Positions 8,122-16,744 of a DNA stretch of 64,000 nt are shown piece after piece (position 1 is the stretch's first letter; each line of letters starts with the position of its first letter). The position numbers and the translations under genes are program-made. The notes below the pieces were generated by a model. That model had not been told where the DNA came from, did no database searches, and saw only the letters and a list, made by a program, of their open reading frames with translations. This DNA is from JABDIY01 sp963803845 (GTDB taxonomy: Bacteria > Actinomycetota > Acidimicrobiia > Acidimicrobiales > SZUA-35): NCBI GenBank assembly GCA_963803845.1, contig CAWDNZ010000004.1, positions 1,736,001 through 1,800,000 of the forward strand, given 5' to 3'.

Positions 8122-9882
8122 TTGAATGCCATCGACGAGTCATATCTCAGTATTTACGCATTCGGTCCGCTTGGGATCCAGACCGAGACCGAACTCCTGG
8201 GCCAAGACGACTTAGTTGGCAGGAAGCCACGCCTTCTCCTCGAACGGCTTTTGGTCGGGCGGAATTCGGTGGTCCACAAGTCTGCCATTGCAGATGCGCT
8301 GTGGCCACGGAAAGCTCCCCAGAGTGCATCAGCGACTATCGAGAGTTATGTTTGCCTCCTCCGCAAACGTCTCTTCAATGACCGAGATATTGCCCGGCAG
8401 GTGATCGTGACGTCGAGCGAGGGATACCGCCTCAATACCGACGTCATCGATCTTGATCTCGATCGCTTTGATGAGCTGACCCAGCAGGCCGACACCCTCG
8501 GACCCGGTCCAAAGAGTTTGGCCCTTCGGATTCAGGCCGATTCGTTACGCCGGGGTGCCGTCCTCGAGGACGCTCTGGACGAGCCGTGGATCGAGGATGT
8601 GCGCTACATGTACCACGACCGAGCCGCACTCAACTTGGTCATCATCGCCAGGGCACAGCTTGCCGCGGGAAATTACGTCGCTGCGATCCACAGTGCGAAG
8701 ACGGCGATTGGGCTGGAGCCCTACTCCGAAGAGGCGTTTCGTGTCGTCATGCTCGGCGAATATGCGCTGGGGCATCACACGAGTGCAAGGAAGACCTTTG
8801 CCCGTCTGAGGGAACTGGTCTGGACTGACCTCGCCGTGGACCTGACGCAGGTGACCGAGGACCTCGCTGGCGCGATCGATGCCGGCGAGTCGCCGTCGGA
8901 GCTGATCGATCGGTTCTCGCCTTCTGTGGGATCGGCGGAAAGAATTGTCCTTCCAAGACCCCCGCATGCAGCGGCCGCTGGAGAGGACTTTCGAGAGGCC
9001 AGCCGGCGCCTGCCATTTCTGGGTCGGAAGGCGGAACTTTCGAGCCTGCAGAATCTGGTTAGGAACGGCAGCAACGCTGGTCTTCAGATTGCCCTGATTG
9101 CGGGTGCCCCGGGAATGGGAAAGACCGAGCTTCTCAACAGGTTCGAAGAGTTGTTGCCTGGCCAGCCGGGTCGCACGAACTACTCCGACCTCGCCGGGTC
9201 GGGGCGACACTACTTCGCCGAGGGATTCCTCCGTTCACTCTCACAAGTGGACGCCCATGACATGCCGCTGCGTCTCGGCTCGATCGACGCAGCTAGCGCG
9301 GGAGATGTGGTTCTGCGGCCCGTTGCTGAATCGCTGGCCCGCTCTGGCCCGACCACCATCTTGTTGGACGATCTTGATCTCGCCGACGACTCGGACCTTA
9401 TGGTCATCCGCTGGCTGCAGGCCAACGCCCGGGACGTTCCCTTGAGCATTGTCGCCACCGTGGGCCCGTGTTCGTTGGACGTCGGCCACGACGATCGTCG
9501 AATTGCAGCGGACCTGAAGTTGGAGTTGGGTCCGCTCACCGACGCTGACGTAGCTCCGTGCGGAGCCGCCGGAAAGAAGGTTCTCAGACTTTGTAAAGGC
9601 AACCCCCACTTCATGGCCGATATGTGGAGGTGGAGGGCTGCCGGCCTGTCTGGTCCGCCCGAATCATTGTTGGCTTATGTAGAAAGGCGCGTGCAGACAT
9701 TGAACGAGCCACTGGTTGATGCCTTGCACATCCTGACCAAGCTCTGTTCACCAGCTGAGCTCCAAGGGCTCACCGAGAAACTGCAGGGGTCATTGCAGAC
9801 GGTTAACCGCGGCCTCTCAATCCTTGCCTCGGAGGGTGCCGTGCTCTCGATACGGATCGAAGACGAAAGGGGTGCGGCGTGA
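8122..9882 (+). CDS. BTAD (SARP-like) regulator with P-loop ATPase domain
   Basis: Probable pathway-specific transcription regulator, 586 residues. The N-terminus is an OmpR-type winged helix (GRKPRLLLERLLV, then a recognition region ending VIVTSSEGYRLNT) followed by a bacterial transcriptional activation domain of helical repeats to about residue 245. A P-loop ATPase segment has GAPGMGKT near residue 327 and a Walker B TTILLDDLDLAD near 411. The protein stops soon after the ATPase module and lacks the long TPR tail of large SARPs. I chose the TTG start because it has GGAG six bases upstream and because a likely promoter (8052-8057) lies downstream of the longest possible start. It overlaps the glycosyltransferase gene by four bases, so it probably controls that exopolysaccharide operon. 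Confidence 0.8.
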   Translation: MNAIDESYLSIYAFGPLGIQTETELLGQDDLVGRKPRLLLERLLVGRNSVVHKSAIADALWPRKAPQSASATIESYVCLLRKRLFNDRDIARQVIVTSSEGYRLNTDVIDLDLDRFDELTQQADTLGPGPKSLALRIQADSLRRGAVLEDALDEPWIEDVRYMYHDRAALNLVIIARAQLAAGNYVAAIHSAKTAIGLEPYSEEAFRVVMLGEYALGHHTSARKTFARLRELVWTDLAVDLTQVTEDLAGAIDAGESPSELIDRFSPSVGSAERIVLPRPPHAAAAGEDFREASRRLPFLGRKAELSSLQNLVRNGSNAGLQIALIAGAPGMGKTELLNRFEELLPGQPGRTNYSDLAGSGRHYFAEGFLRSLSQVDAHDMPLRLGSIDAASAGDVVLRPVAESLARSGPTTILLDDLDLADDSDLMVIRWLQANARDVPLSIVATVGPCSLDVGHDDRRIAADLKLELGPLTDADVAPCGAAGKKVLRLCKGNPHFMADMWRWRAAGLSGPPESLLAYVERRVQTLNEPLVDALHILTKLCSPAELQGLTEKLQGSLQTVNRGLSILASEGAVLSIRIEDERGAA

Positions 9883-10550
9883 CGTCCACGCAAACTTCCT
9901 TGACGAACGACTCCACCCATTTGGAGTCGTTGACCCTTCTCGAAGCTCGGCATAGTCTTTATGTCCGCTACGGGAAACGACTCTTCGACGTGACGATCGC
10001 GTTTGTAGTGCTGGCGGTGGTGGCCCCGCTCGTTCTGGTAGTTGCCCTTCTCGGCCGGATCTTCATCGGATCCCCGGTCCTCTACCGCCAGGTCCGACTC
10101 GGCTTGTTTGGCCAGGAGTTCGTAATGCTCAAGTTCCGCTCGATGTTGCCGTCCCGTCGACGCGGCCCGTCGCCGATTGGTCACGACGATCGCCGCGGGA
10201 CGCACAAATCGGTCAAGGATCCACGTCACACCAGGTTCGGCCGAATTATTCGAAAGAGCAGCATCGACGAGGTTCCCCAGCTCCTCAACGTCCTCAAAGG
10301 CGATATGAGCCTGGTAGGACCGCGGCCCGAGCTCCCCGAGATAGCGGCGAGGCACGATTTGGTCGACCATGTTCGCCACACTGTCCGGCCCGGTCTCACC
10401 GGTCTCTGGCAAGTTTCCAACGATCGACCGGGGTTTGTGCACGAAAACGTGCGCTATGACGTCGAATACGTAAGCACAGTGTCGTTCCGGACGGACCTCA
10501 CGATCATTTTGAAGACGATTCCCGTTCTATTGCGCTGCGGAGGCCTCTAG
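9879..10550 (+). CDS. Initiating sugar-phosphate transferase (WbaP/CpsE-like)
   Basis: Polyisoprenyl-phosphate hexose-1-phosphate transferase that loads the first sugar onto the lipid carrier for surface polysaccharide synthesis. At 223 residues it has the family layout: one hydrophobic segment near residues 38-60 and the catalytic domain, with LYRQVRLGLFGQEF, LKFRSM, SSIDEVPQLLNVLKGDMSLV and VGPRPE followed by RPGLTGLWQVS. The Asp-Glu pair (IDEVPQ) is the conserved catalytic dyad of monotopic PHPT enzymes. It starts with a GTG that overlaps the regulator stop (GTGA), so the two are translationally coupled. This is the small monotopic form; the extra N-terminal helices of full-size PHPTs are absent. 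Confidence 0.92.
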   Translation: MTSTQTSLTNDSTHLESLTLLEARHSLYVRYGKRLFDVTIAFVVLAVVAPLVLVVALLGRIFIGSPVLYRQVRLGLFGQEFVMLKFRSMLPSRRRGPSPIGHDDRRGTHKSVKDPRHTRFGRIIRKSSIDEVPQLLNVLKGDMSLVGPRPELPEIAARHDLVDHVRHTVRPGLTGLWQVSNDRPGFVHENVRYDVEYVSTVSFRTDLTIILKTIPVLLRCGGL

Positions 10551-10552
10551 CA

Positions 10553-11131
10553 ATGTCCAACTACCGACCCAATGTGGCACGCCATCTGCGAGACCTGATC
10601 ACCGATCTCGGCCCGATCGGCTCGCTCTTAGATTTCGGCGCCGGCAACGGTTGGATGCTCAGCCAATTGCTTACCGCTGACACCGAAATCGAGTCGGCCA
10701 CCGCAATCGATGTCCAGAAACGATCCGAGTACCACTTTCCCGTCGAATTGTATGATGGGGTTCGTCTTCCGTTCGGTGACCGGTCATTTGATGCGACGAT
10801 GGCAGTCGATGTGCTGCATCACTGTCCCGATCCGGCGGCGGGTCTGCGAGACGCGGCGCGTGTCACCGATCGATTCATCATCATCAAAGACCACACCTAC
10901 CACACACCGGTTGGGTTCGCGACGCTCTCGATCCTTGACGAGATCGGCAACTGGAAGTTTGGCATTCCCAGCCGCTATAAGTACCAGAAGGACTTCAGCT
11001 GGGATCTCATATTGGCCGAGGTGGGCTTCAAGGTTCGGCATCGCGTGAATCCTTTGCCGTGCCACGATGGCCTCCTGGCGTTCACCGACCGCCTTCAGTG
11101 CGGAGTGATCTACGAACGAACAAGCTCATAG
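10553..11131 (+). CDS. SAM-dependent class I methyltransferase
   Basis: A 192-residue methyltransferase with a Rossmann-type motif I (LLDFGAGNGWML) and the post-motif pattern VDVLHHCPDPAAGLRDAARV typical of Methyltransf_11 proteins. It starts two bases after the sugar transferase stop, inside the exopolysaccharide operon. It may methylate a sugar or an intermediate of polymer assembly, or produce an end cap. The acceptor cannot be deduced from sequence. Confidence 0.8.
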   Translation: MSNYRPNVARHLRDLITDLGPIGSLLDFGAGNGWMLSQLLTADTEIESATAIDVQKRSEYHFPVELYDGVRLPFGDRSFDATMAVDVLHHCPDPAAGLRDAARVTDRFIIIKDHTYHTPVGFATLSILDEIGNWKFGIPSRYKYQKDFSWDLILAEVGFKVRHRVNPLPCHDGLLAFTDRLQCGVIYERTSS

Positions 11132-11136
11132 CGGTC

Positions 11137-12834
11137 ATGGCCGCCAGCCTGAATGTGGGTGAGGACATCAACACCCCAGAACGGGCGTGGCGACGCCTTC
11201 CACCCAGTCCTCGAGTCACCGTACTAGCGACTCTGCTCATTCGCCTGGGCTGGCTTCTTGGGATTCACATTCATTCCCATGTTGTGGGAGAAGGCGGCTT
11301 TAACGCCTTCCCGTACGGCGGCCTGGATGATGGTCGGTACTACTACACCACCGCAGAGCAACTGGCCGATGGGATCACACCCCCCTATGTTCTCAACTGG
11401 TTCCCTCGGGTGCTCGCCGTCTTCATGGAGCTCGGCATCCGTGACCTCTTGGCTTTGAAGTTGATCAGCTTCGCCGTGAGCTCGATCGCCGTGGTGATGA
11501 TGGCTTCGTTGGCATGGCATTTGAGCCACGGCATGCGGCTCCCGGCGCGGCGTTTGACCGTCATCGTCACATCGGTCCTCGGTAGTCTCTTTCCGAGCAA
11601 TGTGTTCTGGACCACGAACTCGTTGATGCGCGATGGCTGGATTCTCTCGTTCGCTTTCGTGGCGATTTGGTCGTTTTCCGGTGCCGGAAAGAAGGTCCTT
11701 CCGCGAGGCCGCTGGCTGTTGGGGTTGGCGGCACTCGCGGCCGCAACGTCTTTTCGGCCGTATGTCTTGCCGGTCTACCTCGCCGCCCTCGTCAGTTCCG
11801 GGTTCGGGTTCTTGAACCCAATGAGTCGCGTGCGGCCCCGGATTGCGCCGGTTGTTCTCCGCCTTACGGCGCTGGCCATCGCCTTCATCGGAGTGTGTCT
11901 GCTGATCGCTCCCGTTCTGACCGATCTCACCAGCTTCAACATCTTGGCCTGGCGGACCCAGGAGCAGCTCAGCGGCAAGGGAAGCTCGATGGGGCTTCGA
12001 TTCGACGGGGCGGACACCCTGACCGTGGTTCCGCAGTACCTCCTGAGTTTCGTCTCCAACGCCATCGGCCCTTTGCCCTTCCAGGTCAAGTCGGACAATC
12101 AGATGCTGACATTCGTGGAGTTTCCGTTCTTCATCATCATCGTTGCCGGTCTGTTCAAGGCCAAATACAGCAACCGACTGGTCCGCTTTTGCGCACTGTT
12201 TGGCCTCTACTGGCTACTTCTGCTGGGACTCTGGAACGACGTACTTGGAAACGCCGCCCGCAATCGCATCATGGCCTGGCCGATTCTGGCTATCGCTGCC
12301 TCTCCAGCGATCGCTCACTTCCTTTCAGGATGGATCCATCCGGGGGACGTCAGGGCTACAGGAAAAGGTCGTCGTCGGGGTAACCGACGATCGAAGAGGC
12401 CTCGAAGGGACACCAACCAGGAAGATGTGGGCGATGTCCGCCAAGACTCCTTCGAGGATCTTATAAAGCCAGCGACTGCACTCGAGCTGGCGAATTGGGG
12501 CTACACCGACGAAGCCGGGATCAGGACGGAGCTGGGCCGCCGCGACGAGCGCCGATTGGCCGAACGGCGAGGTCGCCGCCGCCGTGTAACAAGACCTGAA
12601 ATCGACTATTGGGATAACAATGGGAGGAGAGACGGTTCAATCGTTGATCACGACAGCACCCCGCAATCGAGCGTTGGTACGAACGGGATCACCGTCGGAT
12701 CAGGAGATGGCGATGTCGACCCCGGTCGAGCCGGCGTCGACTTTCCGTTGTTCCGACACCGAAGGCGAAGAGACCGCGGCACCCCCGTGGCAGAAACCTC
12801 AAGATCTAAGAACACTGGCCGTAAGGAACAGTGA
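11137..12834 (+). CDS. Multi-pass membrane protein of exopolysaccharide cluster
   Basis: A protein of 565 residues with about ten predicted hydrophobic helices in the first 400 residues and a basic, hydrophilic tail of about 140 residues (RRGNRRSKRPRRD and onward). The motif GGLDDGRYYY near the first extracytoplasmic loop recalls GT-C/PMT-like glycosyltransferases and O-antigen polymerase-type proteins, but I do not recognise a specific family. I start it at the ATG at 11137; the frame is open further upstream inside the previous gene. Between methyltransferase and flippase genes it is the best local candidate for polymerase or a GT-C transferase. Confidence 0.65.
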   Translation: MAASLNVGEDINTPERAWRRLPPSPRVTVLATLLIRLGWLLGIHIHSHVVGEGGFNAFPYGGLDDGRYYYTTAEQLADGITPPYVLNWFPRVLAVFMELGIRDLLALKLISFAVSSIAVVMMASLAWHLSHGMRLPARRLTVIVTSVLGSLFPSNVFWTTNSLMRDGWILSFAFVAIWSFSGAGKKVLPRGRWLLGLAALAAATSFRPYVLPVYLAALVSSGFGFLNPMSRVRPRIAPVVLRLTALAIAFIGVCLLIAPVLTDLTSFNILAWRTQEQLSGKGSSMGLRFDGADTLTVVPQYLLSFVSNAIGPLPFQVKSDNQMLTFVEFPFFIIIVAGLFKAKYSNRLVRFCALFGLYWLLLLGLWNDVLGNAARNRIMAWPILAIAASPAIAHFLSGWIHPGDVRATGKGRRRGNRRSKRPRRDTNQEDVGDVRQDSFEDLIKPATALELANWGYTDEAGIRTELGRRDERRLAERRGRRRRVTRPEIDYWDNNGRRDGSIVDHDSTPQSSVGTNGITVGSGDGDVDPGRAGVDFPLFRHRRRRDRGTPVAETSRSKNTGRKEQ

Positions 12835-12864
12835 GTCGATCCGACGCGAGCTGAGGGCATCGAA

Positions 12865-13683
12865 GTGAAGAAGACGCATTTGCAGTCGAGTCTTGGAATA
12901 TTGGCGGCGAAGGATGGCCCGTTCCTGGAGGACGATGACTTCTCAACTGGCGACGTCTTGCGCTCCCACTCCTATGACCGCTCCGATCCGCCCATTACCG
13001 CGTCAGCCTGGTACCCGCTTCGTCAGCTGCGAAAAGCGATTGGTCACGAGATCGCTCGGAACCGATTGGATGCGTCAGGTTTGGACATCGTGGACTTTGG
13101 TGCCGGCGATGCGCCCTATCGGGGCATGTTTCCCATGAGTACCTACCGTATGGCCGACATCGCTGAGGCCGGGCATCACACTCAGCCGGAGCTTGCGATC
13201 GTCAGCGGTCGCGTAGGAGCGGAAGATGACTGTGCCAACATCGTGGTGTCCTTTCAGGTGCTCGAGCACGTCGATGACGTCGCCCTCTACCTCCAGGAGG
13301 CTCGACGTTTACTTCGACCCGGAGGCAAGCTGTTGCTGACCACCCACGGGGTCTGGCCCTATCATCCTCACCCCAGGGATCTTTGGCGGTGGACCCCGGA
13401 GGGGATGCGAGAGGAGCTGACCAGGAACGGCTTCGTACCGCTCACGATCAGGGGTGTCGTTGGGCCTTTGGGCTGGACCGACCAGATCCGTATGTCGGCC
13501 GTGCGCCGCGCTGCGAACGCACTTCCTGTTGTCGGTGGTTTCTGCGCCGCACTCATGACGGCGATTCTGAACCTGAAGATCGCAATCGAGGACGGATGCA
13601 CGCCGGACTCCATTCGCCAGCGGGACCCCGCCATTATCGTCGTGGTCGCTCAGCCAGCCCAAGACGGCACCGCGGCCGGATGA
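12865..13683 (+). CDS. SAM-dependent class I methyltransferase
   Basis: A 272-residue methyltransferase with motif I IVDFGAGDAPYRGMF, the segment NIVVSFQVLEHVDDVALYL and RLLRPGGKLLLTTHG, the pattern of Methyltransf_11/23 proteins. The GTG start has GAGGG 7-8 bases upstream. The C-terminal 60 residues are hydrophobic in part (VVGGFCAALMTAILNLKIAI), as in many polysaccharide-cluster methyltransferases. The stop overlaps the start of the flippase-like gene (ATGA). Likely acts in exopolysaccharide modification; the acceptor is unknown. Confidence 0.82.
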   Translation: MKKTHLQSSLGILAAKDGPFLEDDDFSTGDVLRSHSYDRSDPPITASAWYPLRQLRKAIGHEIARNRLDASGLDIVDFGAGDAPYRGMFPMSTYRMADIAEAGHHTQPELAIVSGRVGAEDDCANIVVSFQVLEHVDDVALYLQEARRLLRPGGKLLLTTHGVWPYHPHPRDLWRWTPEGMREELTRNGFVPLTIRGVVGPLGWTDQIRMSAVRRAANALPVVGGFCAALMTAILNLKIAIEDGCTPDSIRQRDPAIIVVVAQPAQDGTAAG

Positions 13684-14978
13684 CCGCCGCCGCAGTAGCC
13701 GGCGACGCGCCCACTGCAAACGCGGAGCTGAGATCAGGGCTGAGGTCGAGGCTGGCTCCCTCCGCCGCGCCGCTCGCTTCGAACGGGTTCAGCGCAGTTG
13801 CGAATACCGCAGCAGTCTTTGCGCTCTCGACATCCGCTGGAGTGGATTTTCCCACCTTCGCCGCCTCCACCGCAGCCTTAATTCTCGCCTACGGAACGGC
13901 CAGAAGTCTGTTGGGCGAGCCGCTGATGCTTACCCAACGGGATCGACAAACAGGAGCTGCGCCATCGTTCCCGACGATCAGAGGCTGGGCCTCGGTGTCG
14001 CTGACCGTTGGCATACTACTCGGCGTAGTCGCGGCGCTGGGATTGAGAATTGCCGGCATTCACGGCGTCGGGTGGATCACCCTTGCCGCGGTTTCGGCAT
14101 TGATCTTCAACGACGCAGCTCGCCACCTGTGCTTCGCTCGAGGGTCTTCCTGGACCGCTGCCATCGCCGACGCGGCACTCGCTCTCCTCACATTGGTCGT
14201 ATGGGCGCTAGCGACCAGACTCGGTCCGTATCAGGTTTATGGGTCATGGCTGCTCGCGGGGGCGATTGCCGGCGTGTTCATGCTGGTGGTAACCGTGGGC
14301 CGAATCCGGGCCACCGACGGAGGCGCCGAGCTATCCGCCGATGTTTCCGTCAGCCACTGGGTGCGATCGGGCTGGAGCCGCACGCGATGGCTCGCCGCCG
14401 AAGCGGTCGCAGTGGCCGCCGCAGTCACGCTTCCCCTGATCCTGGCCGCTGACGATGTCGCCGGTCCCGGTCGCCTCCTCCTCTCCTGGTTCGGGTTCCA
14501 ACAGATCCTGTTCTTCGCCGCCTATGCCGTGGCGATTCGGAGCGGTATGAAGGCGTCACGAACCGCCCTGTTGCTTTTCTGCGCCGGAGCCGCGGGTTCG
14601 GTCGTGGTCGGTGCAGGTATCGCACTCACCCCTGGAGGTGTCCTGGTAAAGCTGTTCGGTTCGTCGGCCCTGATTGCCCAGCGATGGGCACTTTGGTTTG
14701 CTGCCGGACAACTCTTGACCGCAGCCGGCAACGCCGCTGCTCTTGCGGCTCGCTTGATCTCGGGTCAGCGAGTAGCGACCGCAATGAAACTGTTCCGGGG
14801 TCGCCTCTTTTTCGCTGCTATTTCGACGATCGGCGGTGTCTTCGGGGCCTTGTATTTTGGGGTCGCCGGGTACATCGCTGGGTCGGCGGTGGGGGCGACG
14901 TTTCACGTACTCGGGTCGGTCTGGATTCTTCGGGATGGACAATCAAAGGGATTTACCTCGTACCAAGCCAAATTTTGA
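13680..14978 (+). CDS. Polysaccharide flippase-like membrane protein
   Basis: A protein of 432 residues with about 12 hydrophobic helices and no soluble domain, in an operon with an initiating transferase. That is the expected place and topology for a Wzx/MATE-like lipid-linked oligosaccharide flippase, although I cannot confirm a family motif. The ATG at 13680 overlaps the previous stop (ATGA). The longer open frame from 13383 is a shadow of the methyltransferase. Its job in the cluster would be to move lipid-linked repeat units across the membrane. Confidence in membrane protein is high, in flippase moderate. Confidence 0.65.
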   Translation: MTAAAVAGDAPTANAELRSGLRSRLAPSAAPLASNGFSAVANTAAVFALSTSAGVDFPTFAASTAALILAYGTARSLLGEPLMLTQRDRQTGAAPSFPTIRGWASVSLTVGILLGVVAALGLRIAGIHGVGWITLAAVSALIFNDAARHLCFARGSSWTAAIADAALALLTLVVWALATRLGPYQVYGSWLLAGAIAGVFMLVVTVGRIRATDGGAELSADVSVSHWVRSGWSRTRWLAAEAVAVAAAVTLPLILAADDVAGPGRLLLSWFGFQQILFFAAYAVAIRSGMKASRTALLLFCAGAAGSVVVGAGIALTPGGVLVKLFGSSALIAQRWALWFAAGQLLTAAGNAAALAARLISGQRVATAMKLFRGRLFFAAISTIGGVFGALYFGVAGYIAGSAVGATFHVLGSVWILRDGQSKGFTSYQAKF

Positions 14979-15068
14979 GGTAGGCAAAGCACCCCACTCT
15001 ATGTGTTCGCTTGCTACTCTAAGCGGTCTTTGTTACCTTTGAGTGCTGTAACAAGGACAGGTGGGAAC

Positions 15069-16250
15069 GTGACTATTCGGATGCTGAAGGCGACGATTCC
15101 TCGCTTCTGGGCAGGGCGGACCCGTCCGCCGTATGCGCTCACCCGCAAGAGAAATTGGCCGACCCATCGATTCATGAGGAGTTCTCGTACTTCGGACTCG
15201 ACCCGCCCAATCACCGTCCTCCACGTCGCCGAGTCCTTCAGTTCAGGTGTGGCGTCAGCGATACATGCCTGTGTCGAGGCGCAGCCAGAGAACGTCGTGG
15301 CCATGACCTACGGGTACAGGATCCCCGGTGTGCAACTCGCCGGGGAGGTCGATCTACCCATTCCGTTCCACGACCTCCCTGCCGGAAAACTCAAGCAGTT
15401 GCGGGCTATCCGGTCGATAGTGTCACAACAGCGTCCCGACGTGCTCCACCTTCACTCATCGTGGGCCGGTTTTCTGGGACGCATTGTTCCTCTCCCGCGA
15501 TCCACACGCGTCGTGTACACGCCACATTGTTGGGCTTTCCAGCGTCGGGACCTCTCGCCACTGAAGCGGGCGGCGTTTTTGACAGCCGATAGGTTGGTCG
15601 GCCGCCGGACAGACGTTGTGCTCGCCTGCAGTGTTCGAGAAGCCGAGTTGGCCCGGGAGTTCAACCTTGCTCGTGCGGTCCTCCACCTGCCCCAACAATT
15701 GCCAAGCGATTTAAGGGCAAAAATTTCCGAGCTTTCCTCGCGCCAGATAGCTGACGGACAGCCACTCACCGTGTGTATGTCCGGCCGCATCTGCACGCAG
15801 AAAGGCGTCGACTTTTTCGCTGCCGTAGCTCGTGGTCTTCGGGCTACACCTGCGGGCCGGCGGGCCATCAAGCTGAAGTGGATCGGTGGCGGCGGAACTG
15901 AAGCCCACCTAGCCGAACTCATGGCGGCCGGCGTCGAGGTGACGGGCTGGCTGGACCAGGACGTCGCCGTGAAGGAACTCGCTGACTGCGATATCTACCT
16001 GCACAGTGCTGCGTGGGAAGGTTACCCGATGACGGTCCTTGAGGCCTTCGAGCTTGGCCTTCCCGTCGTTGCTCGAGCAATCCCCGCCCTGACTTCGGAG
16101 CCCCGAGGGGCGCGCCTGGTGGCCGACCCCGCGGCCGCGATTACCGAGCTTCTCGCCATGGCTCAGAAGTGGCCGGTGTTCGCAGCGCCACAGCCGGACG
16201 ATTCCTTCGAGCATCGCCAGCAAGTTCTGGCTGCCGCTTACGGTTCGTAG
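15069..16250 (+). CDS. GT4-type glycosyltransferase
   Basis: Retaining GT-B glycosyltransferase, 393 residues, probably cytoplasmic or membrane-associated. N-terminal half: VLHVAESFSSGVASAIH and the DVLHLHSSWAGFLGRI acceptor-side segment. C-terminal half: CMSGRICTQKGVDFF, then the donor-binding signature SAAWEGYPMTVLEAFELGLPV with the paired acidic residues of GT4 enzymes. The GTG at 15069 is preceded by AGGTGGG; the longer frame from 15003 has no better start. It is the last gene of the exopolysaccharide cluster. A diverged copy of its last 60 bases, stop included, is tandemly repeated just downstream. Confidence 0.88.
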   Translation: MTIRMLKATIPRFWAGRTRPPYALTRKRNWPTHRFMRSSRTSDSTRPITVLHVAESFSSGVASAIHACVEAQPENVVAMTYGYRIPGVQLAGEVDLPIPFHDLPAGKLKQLRAIRSIVSQQRPDVLHLHSSWAGFLGRIVPLPRSTRVVYTPHCWAFQRRDLSPLKRAAFLTADRLVGRRTDVVLACSVREAELAREFNLARAVLHLPQQLPSDLRAKISELSSRQIADGQPLTVCMSGRICTQKGVDFFAAVARGLRATPAGRRAIKLKWIGGGGTEAHLAELMAAGVEVTGWLDQDVAVKELADCDIYLHSAAWEGYPMTVLEAFELGLPVVARAIPALTSEPRGARLVADPAAAITELLAMAQKWPVFAAPQPDDSFEHRQQVLAAAYGS

Positions 16251-16430
16251 TCCACCCGGCGATTCATTCGAACGACGCCAGCAAGTTCTGGCCGTCGCTC
16301 ACGGTTCGTAGTCCACCCGAACATCGTCCGATGGGTCGATGCCCCGGCTCGGTGGCCTACGGTTCGTAGTCCACCCGAACATCGTCCGATGACCCGATGC
16401 CCCGGCTCGCAGGCGTCGATACCGGCACCA
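16199..16430 (+). repeat. Tandem duplications at the end of the GT4 gene
   Basis: The last bases of the glycosyltransferase gene (16199-16258) recur with about 10 changes at 16260-16319, period 61. A second tandem pair of period 58 follows, starting near 16300 and 16358. The core ACGGTTCGTAGTCCACCCG occurs three times (16240, 16301, 16359). The second block runs into RTX-derived sequence on the other strand. This looks like local duplication and decay, not a functional array. Confidence 0.7.
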
Positions 16431-16516
16431 CCCCAGAGGTAGTCATTCCCGGGGCCGCCTCGGAAGGTGTCATTCCCACCGTGGCCTAAGAGGCTGTCCC
16501 CGTCGTCGCCGTCCTG
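16395..16516 (-). pseudogene. Decayed RTX (calcium-binding nonapeptide) fragment
   Basis: On the reverse strand this stretch translates to GHGGNDTFRGGPGNDYLWGG and AGIDACEPGH, the GGxGxD-type nonapeptide repeats of haemolysin-type proteins, ending in the Asp-x-Cys turn seen at the C-terminus of such proteins. An in-frame TAA lies just upstream and no start is present, so the fragment is not expressed as a protein. It resembles the repeats of the adjacent peroxidase gene and is probably a broken copy of its tail or of a lost neighbour. Confidence 0.7.
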
Positions 16517-16744
16517 GGTCGTTTAATTGTTGCCGCGCTTTTCATCGCGCATAAGTGAACCGTCTCACCTTCGGCAAACCTTTGGAAGACGACTCGCTGA
16601 TTTTGAAGGGCTGGGAGTTCGACAGCAGCGAAGAAGATGGCTGAAGCGAGGAGAGTTTCCTCCCCTCGCTTCAACTCTATTGCCCCCGCATTTTGCTGGG
16701 CAATCCCGGGCCGGCGGAACTCGGCCCGGTGATCCTGCTGTGAG
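16517..16744. other. Intergenic, with two hairpins after the peroxidase gene
   Basis: No gene is seen. Two perfect hairpins lie downstream of the peroxidase stop on its strand: CCGGGCCG/CGGCCCGG (16706-16713 with 16722-16729, eight-base loop) and GAAGCGAGG/CCTCGCTTC (16643-16651 with 16664-16672). Neither has a T-run. The first is a reasonable terminator candidate. Confidence 0.45.

Noticed and set aside
13383..13679. N-terminal extension of the flippase-like frame
   Set aside because: It overlaps the methyltransferase gene entirely; the ATG overlapping the methyltransferase stop is the better start.
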